This document shows, piece by piece, positions 26,080 to 38,413 of a DNA stretch of 64,000 bases. The stretch comes from Stratiolaelaps scimitus (lineage: Eukaryota; Arthropoda; Arachnida; Mesostigmata; Laelapidae). Made by a program: the position numbers and the translations under genes. The DNA is taken from contig JABWDB010000032.1 in assembly GCA_019614645.1 (NCBI GenBank), positions 1 through 64,000 of the forward strand. The letters run 5' to 3'. A model generated the notes under the pieces. The model had not been told where the DNA came from. It saw only the letters and a list, made by a program, of their open reading frames with translations, and ran no database searches. Within the stretch, counting starts at the first letter, position 1. Each line of letters begins with the position of its first letter.

Positions 26080-26235
26080 TTGGCCAGTGGGTGGCCAAGC
26101 TGTCCCTGGATTAGGTAGACAACGAAGGACAGCAGGTTCAAGTTGTTGCCCGACGTAACGACATATCTAAGAGACATATAAGCATTGTAAAAATTGCTGT
26201 TCCTTTAATAAACCACTATAGACCTTTACCCTAAC
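26080..26235 (+). mobile_element. Degenerate family-A SINE
   Basis: It contains CAGGTTCAAGTTGTTGCCCG (B-box-like), then AAGCATTGTAAAAATTGCTG and CCTTTAATAAACCA, and a C-TTTACC tail. This is the same order of parts as the better family-A copies at 33.7 and 56.3 kb. The tRNA head is worn and its start is uncertain. Confidence 0.6.
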
Positions 26236-26670
26236 CTATACCTTGGTTCTCTCGGAACGATCGCCAGCAAAATCGGTCGCTCAGTTAGTGTGCTGCTACA
26301 AATGTAATTAATTTACATCTCTCTCTCTCTTATCATTTGCGCTAGATTTGATCCTATGCCGCGAACATATGGTGACAAATTCAAGAACCGTGTCTCTCAT
26401 TTTATGCAGACAAGAAACAGGCAGACGAGACAGATAGTTACAACAGAAGGATTCAGGCTTCGCATGCACTCATTTTCTACAACCTGCTTCACAGAGCAGA
26501 ACGCTGCTTAGCTTAGGCACGAAAGAGGTACCGGTGATTTTCTTATGCGCTCTATGTCGTCTAGCAATGGCGTGTTCAAGATGGCGAACACAGAAGGGGC
26601 TTTTGGATTTTATCTTTTAACTACTTCGTTTACGGTAAATAATGCTGTCGACGATTTGAAACTGCACACT

Positions 26671-26722
26671 GTACGGTAAGGTAAAGGTTTTATTGGTTTA
26701 TTAAAGGAGCTGCAATTATTAT
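26671..26722 (-). mobile_element. Family-A SINE 3' fragment
   Basis: GGTAAGGTAAAGGTTTTATT followed by GGTTTATTAAAGGAGCTGCA is the reverse complement of the family-A 3' tail. The tRNA-like head is missing, so this is a 5'-truncated copy. Confidence 0.65.
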
Positions 26723-27055
26723 TTATATTGGTTTATTAAAGGTATAACAATATACATATATATATATATATATATATAGTACATATACATTTTTTTGGCT
26801 AGAACTTAAGCATTGCATTAAAATTGAAGTTCTGTCAATAAGCCACAATTTGAATTAAATTTAATATAAATTGAAGTTCGTCTATGTATTAGCTTTCTGT
26901 TATAAAATCGATTTTAGTTGCCATATTATCCGCGAGTTTTCCAATGTTTGCGAGACCGAGCCCATCTTCCAGTGTTCTAGATTCGGTTCGGGGGTCGGGC
27001 AATGATTCGTGCAGGGGTCCAGCAGCAATCGTCTGAAGCGGCCCTTAACGCAGCC

Positions 27056-27224
27056 GTTCACTCTGCTAGGACCAATTAACAATCAGATTGATTTAAGTCA
27101 CGTGAGATTCAACGATACTATATATATATATATATATATATATGCATATATAGTATCGTTCACTCTGCTAGGACCAATTAACAATCAGATTGATTTAAGT
27201 CACGTGAGATTCAACAATACTATA
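27056..27224 (+). repeat. 102-bp tandem duplication around an AT palindrome
   Basis: A 67-bp segment starting GTTCACTCTGCTAGGACC occurs at 27056-27122 and again at 27158-27224 with one substitution (CAACGATAC against CAACAATAC). Between them, 27111-27160 is a 50-bp palindrome running from AACGATACTATAT to ATATAGTATCGTT. A (TA)n tract follows to 27251. Confidence 0.9.
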
Positions 27225-27423
27225 TATGTATATATATATATATATATATAATAGTATTAATCATTTTAGATACGAGCACTCCGGAGTCAATTGCCTTTTC
27301 CAAGTCTCGGAGTGATCAGTAATTTCGTTGTTTTGTGTACTTGAATCTAATGCGGGAAATTACCATCAATAGTGCAAACTTCATTTTGTGACAAGAGCAT
27401 AGTCTTGCACACATTTGCATTTA

Positions 27424-27520
27424 ACGGGGTCCGTCTTACGAAGCAATGCTAAAAGCAGTTGCACCGTGGACGTTAAATGTTTAAGGCTGAGTGTCAGCCC
27501 GAAAGCCTAGTCTTGGCCTT
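27424..27520. repeat. Dispersed repeat family C copy
   Basis: It contains CCGTGGACGTTAAATG and GTCAGCCCGAAAGCCTAG, which recur at 40.88-40.96 kb, and weakly at 42.13-42.18 kb. The part GTCCGTCTTACGAAGCAATG is in inverted order relative to the 40.9-kb copy. No coding content was recognised. Confidence 0.45.
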
Positions 27521-28131
27521 CACTAATTGACATTGTCTCTGACGGCCAGTTCGAAGAATCAATTTTTCAAGTTTCACACCAAGCAATATCGACGTATAAA
27601 TATGTAAAGCTCTATGAAACGAGAGATTCACCCGTATGTCGGCATACAAAGCAATTCCCGTGAAACCATATAGTCTATCATGGGTACTTTCCAATCTTTT
27701 CAACGGTTCGTCCAAAGTTGGAGTCCAGCCCTAAATTGAAGACCGGGACGATAACGCCACAGCGATTAATTAGCGACTAGCTACGTTCATATGTGCGTAA
27801 TGGCGAGCCTTGTGCTCACGGCGTTTTGAGTGGAATCCTGCAGTACTCGACTGGTGGCAGTACTTTAGTGAGGGAGGCGATTAAGCAAGCACACCCTCGC
27901 GGGTGAGCGCTTCTATCCCAGATAGAGTGTCTGTTGTGGCTGTTTACCCAGACGAGAAAGCAGATGGGTGAGCTCGGGAGACGACAGATCCGAGATCGGA
28001 GCCCGGAGGTGTCCAGATAAAATGGAGAAAGACAACAAACGGGCAAGCCCACTCGGACCGAGGCCGGCAACCACCATCGTCCCGGTATCCGACTCGCTTT
28101 CCAGAGACCTATCATGGCCATTTCGACTAGA

Positions 28132-28155
28132 TCCCCCCCCCCCCCGGGGGCGCGG
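28132..28155 (+). repeat. Poly-C/poly-G junction
   Basis: A run of about 14 C is directly followed by GGGGGCGCGGGGG. This may be a local fold-back or an assembly-sensitive homopolymer. Confidence 0.6.
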
Positions 28156-28251
28156 GGGTCCAGTCCAGACGAGAGGGTGGAGGGTGCAAGAGCGATTGTT
28201 GGGAACAAATTATGATTCACAACCACACGTATACGTCCCAACACTCATATA

Positions 28252-28317
28252 TGTCTCTCTCTGTCATTCCCTCTCTCTCGCTCTCTCTCTCTCTCGCTCT
28301 CTCCCTCTCTCACTCTC
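28252..28317 (+). repeat. (CT)n microsatellite
   Basis: Interrupted CTCTCT runs. Similar tracts lie at 28745-28790 (CT), 25969-25986 (GA) and 34918-34935 (AG). The surrounding stretch 27.5-28.7 kb has only short overlapping ORFs on both strands, none of which I recognise. Confidence 0.85.
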
Positions 28318-28799
28318 AATGCGTTGGTGAGTGGCCATTTCACCGAACGTAACCGGTAGAACGTCGGCCTACGGCGTCCTGTCCATCGGTGCTCTCTTTG
28401 GCCAAGCTGGCTCCACGTAACGTGGCCGGTGCAATGATCTCTCTTACAGCACGCCATGCCATGTTGGCGGCATGCTTGCAAGTCAGTCACTGTAGGGAAG
28501 AAGTCGGATTTATGGATGAACGTATACGGGAAAATGTGGACGGGGAAACGGCGATAAGGCAGCCTGCAAGCGCTGCAGCAGCAGTTGATGCTGCAAACAG
28601 CCACTACTCCATCTATATATCTAGATAGATATCTATATATATATGTAGATAGTTAGGTAGCTAGCCAGATGTAGATTCTACGTCTACAAGCGTAATACTG
28701 CCACAGCCATAATTCTACTATTGCTAATCGCTCGACGCCGTAGTCCCTCTCTCTCTCTCTCTCAGTCAGTCTCTCTCTCTCGCTCTCAACATGACTCTC

Positions 28800-29640
28800 G
28801 TGTGATGCTTATCAGTCTGTCCACAGCGAATTACGGTCTCGTATGCGATCTCGATCGTTACCATATCACCATTCCGTCCGAGCCCGTATCGACTCCTCTC
28901 GGACGTCCCGCACGGCGGGTCTCTCCTCATAGCAAGTGCCGAAGGTCCCCCAATTGGCATGTTATTACTTGACGATATGACGACATGTGTGAATAGGCAG
29001 CTCTCACGCATAAATCGAAGAGATCACGGTGTGTGGCTAAATAGAGCCTCGACAATAGACAAGTCGACGAAGAAATTAACGAGCGTCGTTCGTTGATCGC
29101 ACTGCGTAGAAGGCGATGGTCAACAATGATAGAGAAAAATGACAATAGATTAATAATAATAATAATAAAAATATTAATTAGCGTACTAGTTTTTGACACG
29201 TGGGTACGCTGTGAAAAATGTCTTTAATTGAATCAGAGACTGCATGACGTGCATATTAAGCACATCTATGTATGAAGTTGTCTCTCTCAATACATATATA
29301 TATATAAATGTCCCGCGATATGACATGTACATAGCTTAAGCGCTATAAAAACTCCAGTTCCGTAACAAAGAAACCAGTATATAAAACCATATTATATATA
29401 TATATATATATATATGTAGGTATCGGACGGACGGGAGAGTATCATTTATCATGATATGACGTGCGGACTGACGGGGTGACGAGATGTGACGTTCTGCACG
29501 GTGGTCACATGAGAGGCAGTGGTGCCGCTCGGAAGCTACCGGGTCCCCACATCTGCCACATTTTCATATGCGTTGGCATAGCGTAACCTGTGTATATATT
29601 GCGTGAGTTATTTGCTGTATTTTATAACGTTCACTCAATA
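28800..29640. other. Non-coding stretch, no gene seen
   Basis: AT-rich unique DNA with an (AAT)n run near 29150 and (TA)n tracts near 29292 and 29392. I see no conserved protein segment, no RNA gene and no clear mobile element. Confidence 0.5.
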
Positions 29641-29802
29641 TCTGGTAAAGGTAAAAAGGTTAAGGTTTTTTTGGTGTTACTAAAGGAGCTGCAATTGTTA
29701 CAATGCTTAAGCTCCCTTATATGTCACACAGCGGGGTTCGAACCTGCACCCTCTGGCTTCTGATAGCCAGAGACTCAGCCGCCCAAGCCACTGCGCTGGT
29801 TA
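29641..29802 (-). mobile_element. Family-A tRNA-derived SINE, near full length
   Basis: Read on the minus strand it starts with an A-box-like AGCGCAGTGGCTTGGGCGG and a CTCTGGCTATCAGAAGCCAG stem-loop. It then has the B-box-like GGTTCGAACCCC, ACATATAAGGGAGCTTAAGC, ATTGTAACAATTGCAGCTCC and a TTACC-type tail. Head and tail agree with the copies at 37.0, 41.1 and 56.3 kb. Confidence 0.85.
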
Positions 29803-31565
29803 TAGTGATAATCAGTCGTATGGATACCAAGTGGCCGCTGCTTTTAAATGTGAGGCGTGAGGCTTCAATTTACTCCTGAGTAATTATGTCCCGTGCTAAT
29901 TCCCCTTCAAGGTTGGCCGACAGGAGCGTATCAGGAGGGGATTGACAGGATCATTGTGTCTACCACAGTATTCTACACATTAATTCATTCGTTCGTTCGT
30001 ATGAGGATGCATTGCATCAGAGATTAATTGTATCGTCATTAAAAATGACAAACACTCCCCACATGGACAACAGCCGTCTTTGCTATTCAATGTGGGCAAA
30101 CGCAGCAGTGATCGCTGCAGGCACCGAGACCACCCGATTCGTTTCGTACTTGAGTTCGGTTGAGCTCGCGGTGTTAACACAGACCGACTTCCGGCTAGGT
30201 TTCCGTTCCTCGTCCGAGAGAGAGGCCGACAGAGGGAGGGAGAGACGGTAGATGGTCCTATGGACGTTGGCGTCGCCTGCTTCACCGCGCAGAGGAAACG
30301 GCAACGCTGCACTGCTGGCCATAGATCTCTCTGTATATCTCGTCTACCTCTTGGCCGTGCATCATGAAAATATGACTGATATCCAGGGGTAAAGATGCGG
30401 CCATAAAACTATTGGCACTGTCATCATATAAAGATATATATATATGCAGTACAATGCCTCAGTGTCCATTCATTATAGCGGCGGCATGCGGATGTTGTTT
30501 ATGTCAAAGATGCAGGCGGCCATCGATTTATTGCCGGTGGGCCCGTCTCTCGGCTGAGACTTTTTGGTCGTCGTCATTTTTTGGGGATGCACATGGATGA
30601 TTGTATTAGTGGCGACCGACGAAGGGACTACGGCACGTCCATTGTTAGTGGACGCGTTACATGGCTCATGCTTGTGGGTGACGGAGGAGATTGATACATA
30701 GCATTGCAGATCAGCACACCGTGGACGAAGCAAGCCAAATTAACGGACTCCTGCTTGAGACAGATCTATAAATCTGTCCAGTTGAGACGGATATCCGTCG
30801 GCTGGTAGCGGGTGAGGCGCTAGGTATTCTTAGCTGAGTCGAATGCAAGACAGTTTTAGCAAATGATTCATAATTAGACAAATCGGCCTCCCACTGGTTG
30901 AACAATGGCACTGATATTTTTCGGCAGTAAACTTGTTCGTGGGGGCGGGGGCGAGGGGCGAGGGGCGAGGGACTTGGGGGTTCTCACGCTATATCTACAC
31001 ATGGCCATTGGATGGATTAACCGACACAAACGAGAACTTGGCGAACTTAATAAACTCTGTGTAACTTCTCGATTCGGCCATGCGGATCAGAGGAGCTTGT
31101 TCGAATTATACTGTGATAATAGGTGTCTTTGATGATCGGCCGAACAACAGCTGCAGTCGAAACTAATTATTCTGGAAATCTTCGCTTGCAAATGTATCCC
31201 GATTGTAACGTCGACATTCAGGGCTGCATGAGGCTATTCTAGTATCTAATTAACTCATAGCAACTCTATTACTCGAGATACGGTTTATACAACAAACAAA
31301 CGCATTGAAGCGTATTATTCAAGGTGAACTCCTCTTCGAGTTCTTTAACGTTATGGCTGACGTGTTTAGGGTTAGTTAAGATAATTAGCTGGTTATTGCT
31401 CGGCTACCCTCTGCGCCGAGTAAATCCCGTTATGAATATCTGAGATGAGTCCATTATATGGAATCGAGACAATTTAGCCCGACTGTTGAGAACAACTGCT
31501 GCTAAAGAATTATTAAATCTTAAAGAGAGAAAATGTCAACATGAAAAAAATAGAATTTTTTTTTT
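29803..31565. other. Non-coding stretch, no gene seen
   Basis: Unique sequence with short unconserved ORFs on both strands, a G-rich run near 30950 (GGGGGCGGGGGCGAGGGG) and short ATATAT tracts. No protein family, RNA gene or complete mobile element was recognised. Confidence 0.5.
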
Positions 31566-31728
31566 AAATAGCCTTTTTTTCCATTGGTTTGTTACGGGAA
31601 CTCAGCAGTTCTTACAACGATCGAGTCCTCTATATGTCCTCACCAGGTAGCGGGTCGACTCGAACCTGAACCTTTCAATTTTTCCCTTTCACAGCAAGGG
31701 ACAACTTAGCCACCGGCGAATCTGCCCA
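31566..31728 (-). mobile_element. Old SINE-like remnant
   Basis: The minus-strand order is a tRNA-like head with GGTTCGAGTCGACCCGCTAC, then ACATATAGAGGACTCG, ACTGCTGAGTTCCCG and AACCAATGG. It follows the family-A plan but with many differences. Family placement is tentative. Confidence 0.4.
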
Positions 31729-32009
31729 CCGTTCTTGTATCGTTCTAGCTCATAGGGCAACGGTTATTCTATCGACGGCGCGGTTGCCTTCAAGTGCAAG
31801 AACTTCTGTGACGAGGAACCTCTGCGAACTCGCAGCCGGTAAACATTTAACTTAGTTCACTGCGCAACGACGCTCGGGGTCTTTCTTCATATGACTGACA
31901 ACCCCTTTAAATGCAACAGTGCAATGGTGTCGAGGGATCAAACCCCGTGCACCTTAGTGTCGCCTCCGATTTCATGAGATGTGATTACTCCAAACTAACC
32001 TCATTGAAA

Positions 32010-32059
32010 GGAAGGTATGATTACTCCAACCTAAGCTGATTGGAGTAATTACACCTTCC
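32010..32059. repeat. Imperfect hairpin, 20-bp arms
   Basis: GGAAGGTATGATTACTCCAA and TTGGAGTAATTACACCTTCC are inverted with two mismatches around a 10-base loop. A third partial copy, GTGATTACTCCAAAC, lies just upstream at 31981. Confidence 0.75.
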
Positions 32060-33737
32060 CTTAAAGCCTTGATCTTGAAACGATTTCTCTTTCTCTAGGA
32101 GGCTTATTTTACCTAAGCATTTCTTCTGCCCAGGCTAAAAGTATGACGATCTTGTCTTCGTACACCCACCGAGGCGCTGGCTGAGACTATAACGCAAGGC
32201 AGGCCCATGTAAACGCTCCAATATCCATATAGGGAGAGGGGCTCTGTCACAAACCGCCACAAGTCAGTTAGCTCACGACTCGGCCTACGTCCAAATGTAT
32301 AAGAGGCTCAGTCATAATAATAATAATAATAATACTATTAGTGCTGGGTCTGGTATCAGGCCTGATCTCCGAGCTGTGTAGTGACGCCGGTGTATATAGC
32401 AGGGCTGTCGCTTGTGCAGAGCAAATTAACAATATATGTTCGCGTGGAGAGTGTATCCGTTCCCGTCTGGCCCGGGTGACTCCCCCTTGAGCAGGCGCTA
32501 CTAAGTACAGTAATAATGTTGACAATGTGTCGATAACAACTGCGTGAGCATCTGCATTGACGGTGATGATAAACTATATGAAACACTGCATATATCAATA
32601 CCACAGCATCCCCCTCCTTCGGTTAATTAAGGAGTATTCGAATTAAATTCAATTATGATTGTTATTATTATTATTATTAGCAGCAAGGAAAACAGATCTT
32701 CATAAGCAAACGAAACGCTTATCAATAGTAAATTGCCCGGCCTCATTCCTTAAATGATGAATAAAAGCCTTAAAAATCTAACGTTCACGGTACAACTGCT
32801 TTTGGCGTTGTTGCTTGATAAGATCGAATCCGTGCGTGCACCTACGTGTTGTAAGTCTCCCACGAATGCACCACCAGGCCACCTTGCCCGAAAAGCTTAG
32901 CAGGTTGTCAACAGGTTGAACCACCCGTCGGTGGTTAATAATAATAACTATAATAGATGATCCTTGACCCACAGCAGGGCGTCCATGTCCGGGCGAGGCC
33001 ATAACCAACCGAAGATAATAATCCTAACAGATCGCCCGATGCGTATCGTTTGGCATTAACAAGTGCCAACGTATAGTAGTGTTATGGTTCCCAGGGGTGT
33101 TGGCAAAGTCCCGCAATCACGTGGAAGATTAGCCACCGTTTGACGACAGCGAAGCTGGAGTGATCCTCCTATTTGTTCTGCGGGTACACGCTTAGATACT
33201 AATGCGAATTTCAAAGACAGTAAATGAGGACAAATGATGAATTGTTTTCTAAATTAATTATAATTTTATCACCATATTACCCGAGCATAACTTGTTACAG
33301 CAGCAGAGATAGCCACCGTTTGACGTCCGCGAAGACTTGCACCTTTCGAAGCGTCCCTTGTCGATATTCTTGTTGCATAAGTATACGCCACCTCTGAATA
33401 TGTATTTACAGAACACAAGAAACGACCTTGCATCTTACACCCTAATCCCTCACATGATGCGGATTCAAATTATTTGAAGTTTCATATGCGAGTATTGTTA
33501 TACATAAGGTATATATGTATCACTATCATCAGCTACTGGGCCCACACTCTTAAGTATCGCGAAGAAAATCCTAATCATAACGCACGTGACTAGAAGTCGA
33601 ATGATTCATGTTACTTGCTTGAGATATGAGGAAGTACGGGCTGTTAAACGAGGCCGGGAACAATTAGGCCATTAAGCATGATGCAACGTGGATAATTGAT
33701 GTCCTGTGGCGAAGGGTGCAGGCTCCTTCGTAACACA
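32060..33737. other. Non-coding stretch, no gene seen
   Basis: It holds ATT/TAA microsatellites near 32315 and 32660 and a 26-bp direct repeat containing AGCCACCGTTTGACG (33132 and 33310). No recognised coding exon or RNA gene. Confidence 0.5.
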
Positions 33738-33880
33738 TCCTCTTCAGCTAAGTGGCCTCTGGCTGTAAAAAGCCGGATGCCGCAGGTTCGAGTTGTCCCG
33801 CGATCTGGTGACATATATACATATATACGAGAACTTAAGCATTGTAAGGATTGCAGTTCGCTTTAAGAAATCAATAAACT
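33738..33880 (+). mobile_element. Family-A SINE, variant head
   Basis: The sequence runs TAAGTGGCCTCTGGCTG, CAGGTTCGAGTTGTCCCGCG (B-box), ATACGAGAACTTAAGCATTG, GATTGCAGTTCG and AATCAATAAA. The head differs from the 56.3-kb copy and matches those at 54.5, 57.1 and 61.05 kb, so family A has at least two head subtypes. Confidence 0.75.
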
Positions 33881-34138
33881 CAATCAAGACGGCAATTTTT
33901 TGGAAGAAGTTCGTCGTCAGATCGCTGCGTGTCATTCCAAGCAGGCCCCGCCTGGGTGGCTAATTTAATACGAACCCATGTTCGATTCGCATAGCCAGCC
34001 AGACTTATTCTATTGACAATTTCGTTATATATCAGTGTGGGCGCATAGGAGATTCCAGCGATTCGCGGTGAAGGTACGATCTTAGTGTATCTTCAGTTGA
34101 ACTGTGATTAATAGAATTAGTATTAAACGATGATGGTG

Positions 34139-34141
<3 letters not shown>

Positions 34142-34175
<34 letters not shown>
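34142..34175 (+). repeat. (TA)n microsatellite
   Basis: An uninterrupted AT dinucleotide tract within otherwise unique sequence. Confidence 0.9.
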
Positions 34176-34177
<2 letters not shown>

Positions 34178-34199
34178 TATTAAGAAATACCCTGTACTT

Positions 34200-35540
34200 T
34201 TTTGACATGGGATTATTTATTAGTCAATTATAAAAGCGACAATTGTAGGCCGCTGCACGTGAATTACATCTAATAACACCCTCCTCGGTGTATCCTCAAT
34301 ACATACTTTCTAGCTATAGGTGTAGCAGAAGCGGTGGCCGCAGAAGAGGGTCCCGAAGATTTATGTGGCGCTGTTTCTCGCACAGTTGCAGTATCTCCGG
34401 AAGAGACGCGGCGAGGTGGGAGTGCATCTCAGCCAGGATGATACTTGTATTAGCGACAATCGTTGGCGAGGCAAAAAGCCTCTACGCTGCTTCGAGGTTA
34501 TAATTAATTAGCGTACACTGCTGCAACAAACGGAGTGGTATCACGTTGAACAGGTTAGCGGGCGAAGTAGTTAGGGGTTACCTTTGTAGGGGTTCCGAGT
34601 TGAAGTTTTTTTGCGAAGGGCTCGCCATGAAATCGCCGGATTTTGTGGACCCCCCACCTTCACCGTGTACACAATGTCGATTAGTATAATCCAATTACTA
34701 ATCAAGGCTGCACTGGGACCTTATTCTCCACTTGCTAATCAGGTTTTCAACCAGTTGGCCAATTGTCTTCGCGCCGTATCTTCCCAATCCGCGTAGCTGT
34801 ATTGTTGTGGGAAGCCTGAAGCCTCTTACTATGGCACATCGAAGTGTAGCGCCTTGAGGCATATTCAGGACCGAATTGTCCTGGAAAATTTTACATGCAT
34901 CTTTAATTATCAACTTAAAGAGAGAGAGAGAGAGCTAAGCTCATGTCCTTCCACTGTCAGTTAACTAGACTCAGCATCACAGTATGTCTAATCCAATCTA
35001 GAAACACTAATAATTGTAACGTGAATCCGATAGCTCAGTCACTAAGCCCCTTTTTCTCATTGAACGCAGCAAGGTGGATAGTGTAAATTACAAAAAAAAC
35101 ATATCGTTCAATTAGCGGCGATAGTGCTATTAAATATAATGTATCCTAGAATAATTACCTTGAGAAAAATAGACCCCAATCAGTAGCGATCCTCAGTACA
35201 ACCGCAATCGCAGGGGAGCAGCTGGGAGTCAGCTGGAACGATAGAATCATTTCCATCCAGATCATTCCCACGTACTCTCCTTTACTGCGCTGTGATCTGG
35301 AAACATAATGATATCGATGTGGTTGAGGCGGACTAAACAACCTACGTAGATTACCGTAGAGTAATCGATAGAGCGAATCTCATTGTTCGCGGAGTCACCG
35401 TTAACTAAAACGAGGTCTAACAGATTGCCACCCCCTTGTAGTCCCTCTCGCCCGACTTCGTGAAGACTAGTGTCTCTGAAGAAATGCCCTCAGTTGCAAT
35501 GTCCTGCTTCGCTCTCATGCGGTGATATTTTTATATATAT
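34200..35540. other. Non-coding stretch, no gene seen
   Basis: Unique AT-rich sequence. Short ORFs on both strands (for example 34288-34503 and 34611-34796) show no recognisable motif. Confidence 0.45.
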
Positions 35541-35549
35541 ATAATGTTT

Positions 35550-35700
35550 TTTTTTTAAAGAGGTTAAAGGTAAACCTGCTTGGACACCAGGCCTCACAAC
35601 TACGGTATTTGCCCTGTAGTGTCCGACACTCTTACCGACTAATCTCAACCGCCCTTGACTTGGGGCACTGACCGGGACTGTGAAAAGTGTTATTTCAGTC
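35550..35700 (-). mobile_element. Possible tRNA-like repeat
   Basis: On the minus strand GTCGGTAAGAGTGTCGGACAC resembles a tRNA D-arm and A-box region, followed by an anticodon-arm-like stretch. No convincing B-box follows, so this may be an old SINE head or chance. Confidence 0.25.
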
Positions 35701-35721
35701 AATATATATATATATATATAA

Positions 35722-35775
35722 TGTAAAATTGCAGCTCCTTTAATGAACTAATAAATCTTACCTTTACCCCACCTT
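35722..35775 (+). mobile_element. Family-A SINE 3' fragment
   Basis: TGTAAAATTGCAGCTCCTTT, then AATGAACTAATAAATC and a CCTTTACC tail: the family-A 3' end without its head, next to a (TA)n tract. Confidence 0.7.
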
Positions 35776-35779
35776 TACC

Positions 35780-36990
35780 AATAATAACTCAACTTGAAAA
35801 ATGCCATCTGCTCGCTGCAAAAGGTATCTTAGTCAATTGTGGAACATTCATAGTTAATTACGAGTGAATCACCACCCGAGCATGAAACCCATCTTCATAT
35901 AGAATAAACAATGAGGTGGAAGTTTTTCCAAACGAGAAACGCTTTGTCGTTCCTGAGGTTTTATTTCTTCTTGTTCATTATTTATTATCACACAGTATTG
36001 TACACACCCAGGTGTCAGGTGGTAGAATGGTGTAACAATGGTGAAAACGATAAAAAAACACAGGTAACATTTGAAAAAAAAAGCTATTCTTGACCTTTTC
36101 ATTCATAGTTTTCGACACTCACAACTATCCAAGGGAAATGAGTGTGTGTGTGTGTGTTTTTGCTAAATATATATACTATGAGATTTAATATTTATTGAAA
36201 GGCATGCTACAACGATATGCCGACGTATCTTCTCCTCTTCGCAATGGAGACCCTGATCCGCAAATGAGATTGATTAGGGGTTACTTACATGGTCGAAATA
36301 TCAGTGGACTCTAAATAATCTAGCGCAAGGAAGTCCTGCCTCTGTATTTGCTGTGGCAGCTACCTGAACGTAGTTAATTGCTAGTTACCGCGGGTGAATG
36401 TTGACTAATTGGACGGAGCCTAATTACTTCGCCAATAACTCAGTCGTGTGTCGGTGCGGTATTGTTTCACAGCAGGCCAACAGGACTGACTGACAGACAG
36501 AGTCGCAATTTAATTAAATAATAATCCTTTACAAAGGATTCACGAAGTTAAATAAGCCAATTCTAGGTTCACTGTCACAGTATTACTGCTTAATATTGTT
36601 ATTGACTCGGTGTCGACCTTGACACTATCGGTGCGAGTTAAATTAATAGTTAGACTAAACTAATAATTTAACTCTGCAATCAATAAGGGCACAATTCGTT
36701 GAACTGGTTGGACAGTTACGGAGGCATTTACGGTCACCTCGAGCAAATGGATTTTAATTTCATTTCGAATCAATACGTTTCGCATAGAAGTATTTTTCTA
36801 TATTGTTGAAATCTTATAAAAATAATTCATCTCAACGGGTTTCGAAGGACCCAATCAGTCCCGTTTGCTACATCCGTTTTAGCAACCACAAGCGATAGAC
36901 GTAGGTATAGCAGCGGAAACATCGAATCATAAGGGAGCCTAGGTGCAAATCTCGTACGACATCTGCGAATCAATGCGGCAGCTGCATATG
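35780..36990. other. Non-coding stretch, no gene seen
   Basis: AT-rich unique DNA with a short (GT)n run near 36142. A small ORF at 35911-36093 has a hydrophobic middle but no recognisable family. Confidence 0.45.
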
Positions 36991-36991
36991 T

Positions 36992-37145
36992 AAAGGTAAA
37001 GGTAAATGTTTTATTGGTTTATTAAAGGAGCTGCAATTTTACAATGCTTAAACTCTCTTATATGTCATCACGCAGCGGGGCTCGAACCCGCCGCCTCTGG
37101 CTTCCGATAACCAGAGACTTAGCCGTCCAAGCCACCGCGCTGACG
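36992..37145 (-). mobile_element. Family-A tRNA-derived SINE, near full length
   Basis: The minus strand reads AGCGCGGTGGCTTGGACGG, a CTCTGGTTATCGGAAGCCAG stem-loop, GGTTCGAGCCCCGCTGCG (B-box), ATAAGAGAGTTTAAGCATTG, AATTGCAGCTCCTTTAATAA and repeated CCTTTACC at the end. Confidence 0.85.
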
Positions 37146-37149
37146 TAGA

Positions 37150-38338
37150 TTTGTCAATATAGTTACTATTTTTCTGGCTGAATTATCATGCATTTTTATG
37201 GCCCACGAAATGAACACAATTCTTCTACGATTGAGATCAAGGTGTCAGTGGTCAATGCCAACTTAGCGAGAACATGATCTGAAATTGATCATCCCTAATA
37301 GGGTGTATCCGGTCTCGGCCTTAGATTGGCGAGCATTTTTCACCATCTACATTTCCCGTACAAACGCAGTACCACGGGCAAGGGCCGAGAAGAAGGTCCG
37401 GGGGCCAGTGACCTACGAGACAAAAAATATGGAGTTTAGCTATATCGATCTGACTTAAAAAAAATTCAACTATTTTTCACTTAGAGGTTAAATGGTAATA
37501 TTTTTAATATCTTTTTTCATTAGCTTTTTTTAACCAGCGTTAGATCGGAGGGTTAGCATACATTAAAAAAAAATTAGCATCATTCACAATGTAAATAGCC
37601 TCTGGCCTTGGCTCGAAATGCCAATGATAAATCGATATTTCGATAAGGGACGTATTCTCTGTCATCGTAGATTTTCATTAACAACTAACCATCTGGGTGA
37701 GAAAATAATAATAACGATCTGGGAGGTGTTCACTGAGGTTTACGGCTTCCACACTACGCTTGTTGAAGGACCCCTTAACACACATGTGCCTCGTGGATAC
37801 CCCCCCCCCGCCCCCCACAAAAAAAACCACCTCTCATTAAGAAAAGGAAAAAAAAATTCTATTTCAATGCTGCGATCTCTGCTTATTTTATCCGATGTCA
37901 CGACGCCTCGTCTCAGGCGTTTCACACGTGACACCCCGCGTGACGCTCCGATGTGGAACCAAGTGGCAGCCAGCTGAGCGAGTGGGGTATCCATACAATA
38001 GAGACATGAGAAAGGCAGAGATCAATGACAATGTATTAGGTATGATGACATACACTGATGGAAGGGGCGGCCCGCCTCTTGTTGTTCCCTCGACGCGCGG
38101 CGGCGGCGGCCTCTGTGAAAAGGTCTGTGAAAAGATGAAAAGACCCGGACTGACTGCTCAGTCAATAATCGTTTGCGTCCTCAGCCTGATCGATACTTGT
38201 CCTGCACGGACGACGTGGGTGCAGGGCTCGACCATAATAAGAGTTTGTTTTTTTTGTCCTTTAGCGACATGGATCGCGATTTTTATTCGGCCGAGCATCT
38301 CGGATGACGGCGTATTTGTTTTCAGTGCTGCAACAACT

Positions 38339-38340
<2 letters not shown>
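37150..38340. other. Non-coding stretch, no gene seen
   Basis: It contains a C-run near 37800 (C10-G-C6) and scattered poly-A/T. An ORF at 37895-38419 runs into the adjacent (TA)n and shows no conserved motif. Confidence 0.45.

Positions 38341-38343
<3 letters not shown>

Positions 38344-38408
<65 letters not shown>
38344..38408 (+). repeat. (TA)n microsatellite, about 65 bp
   Basis: The longest pure AT dinucleotide tract in the window. Confidence 0.95.
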
Positions 38409-38413
<5 letters not shown>

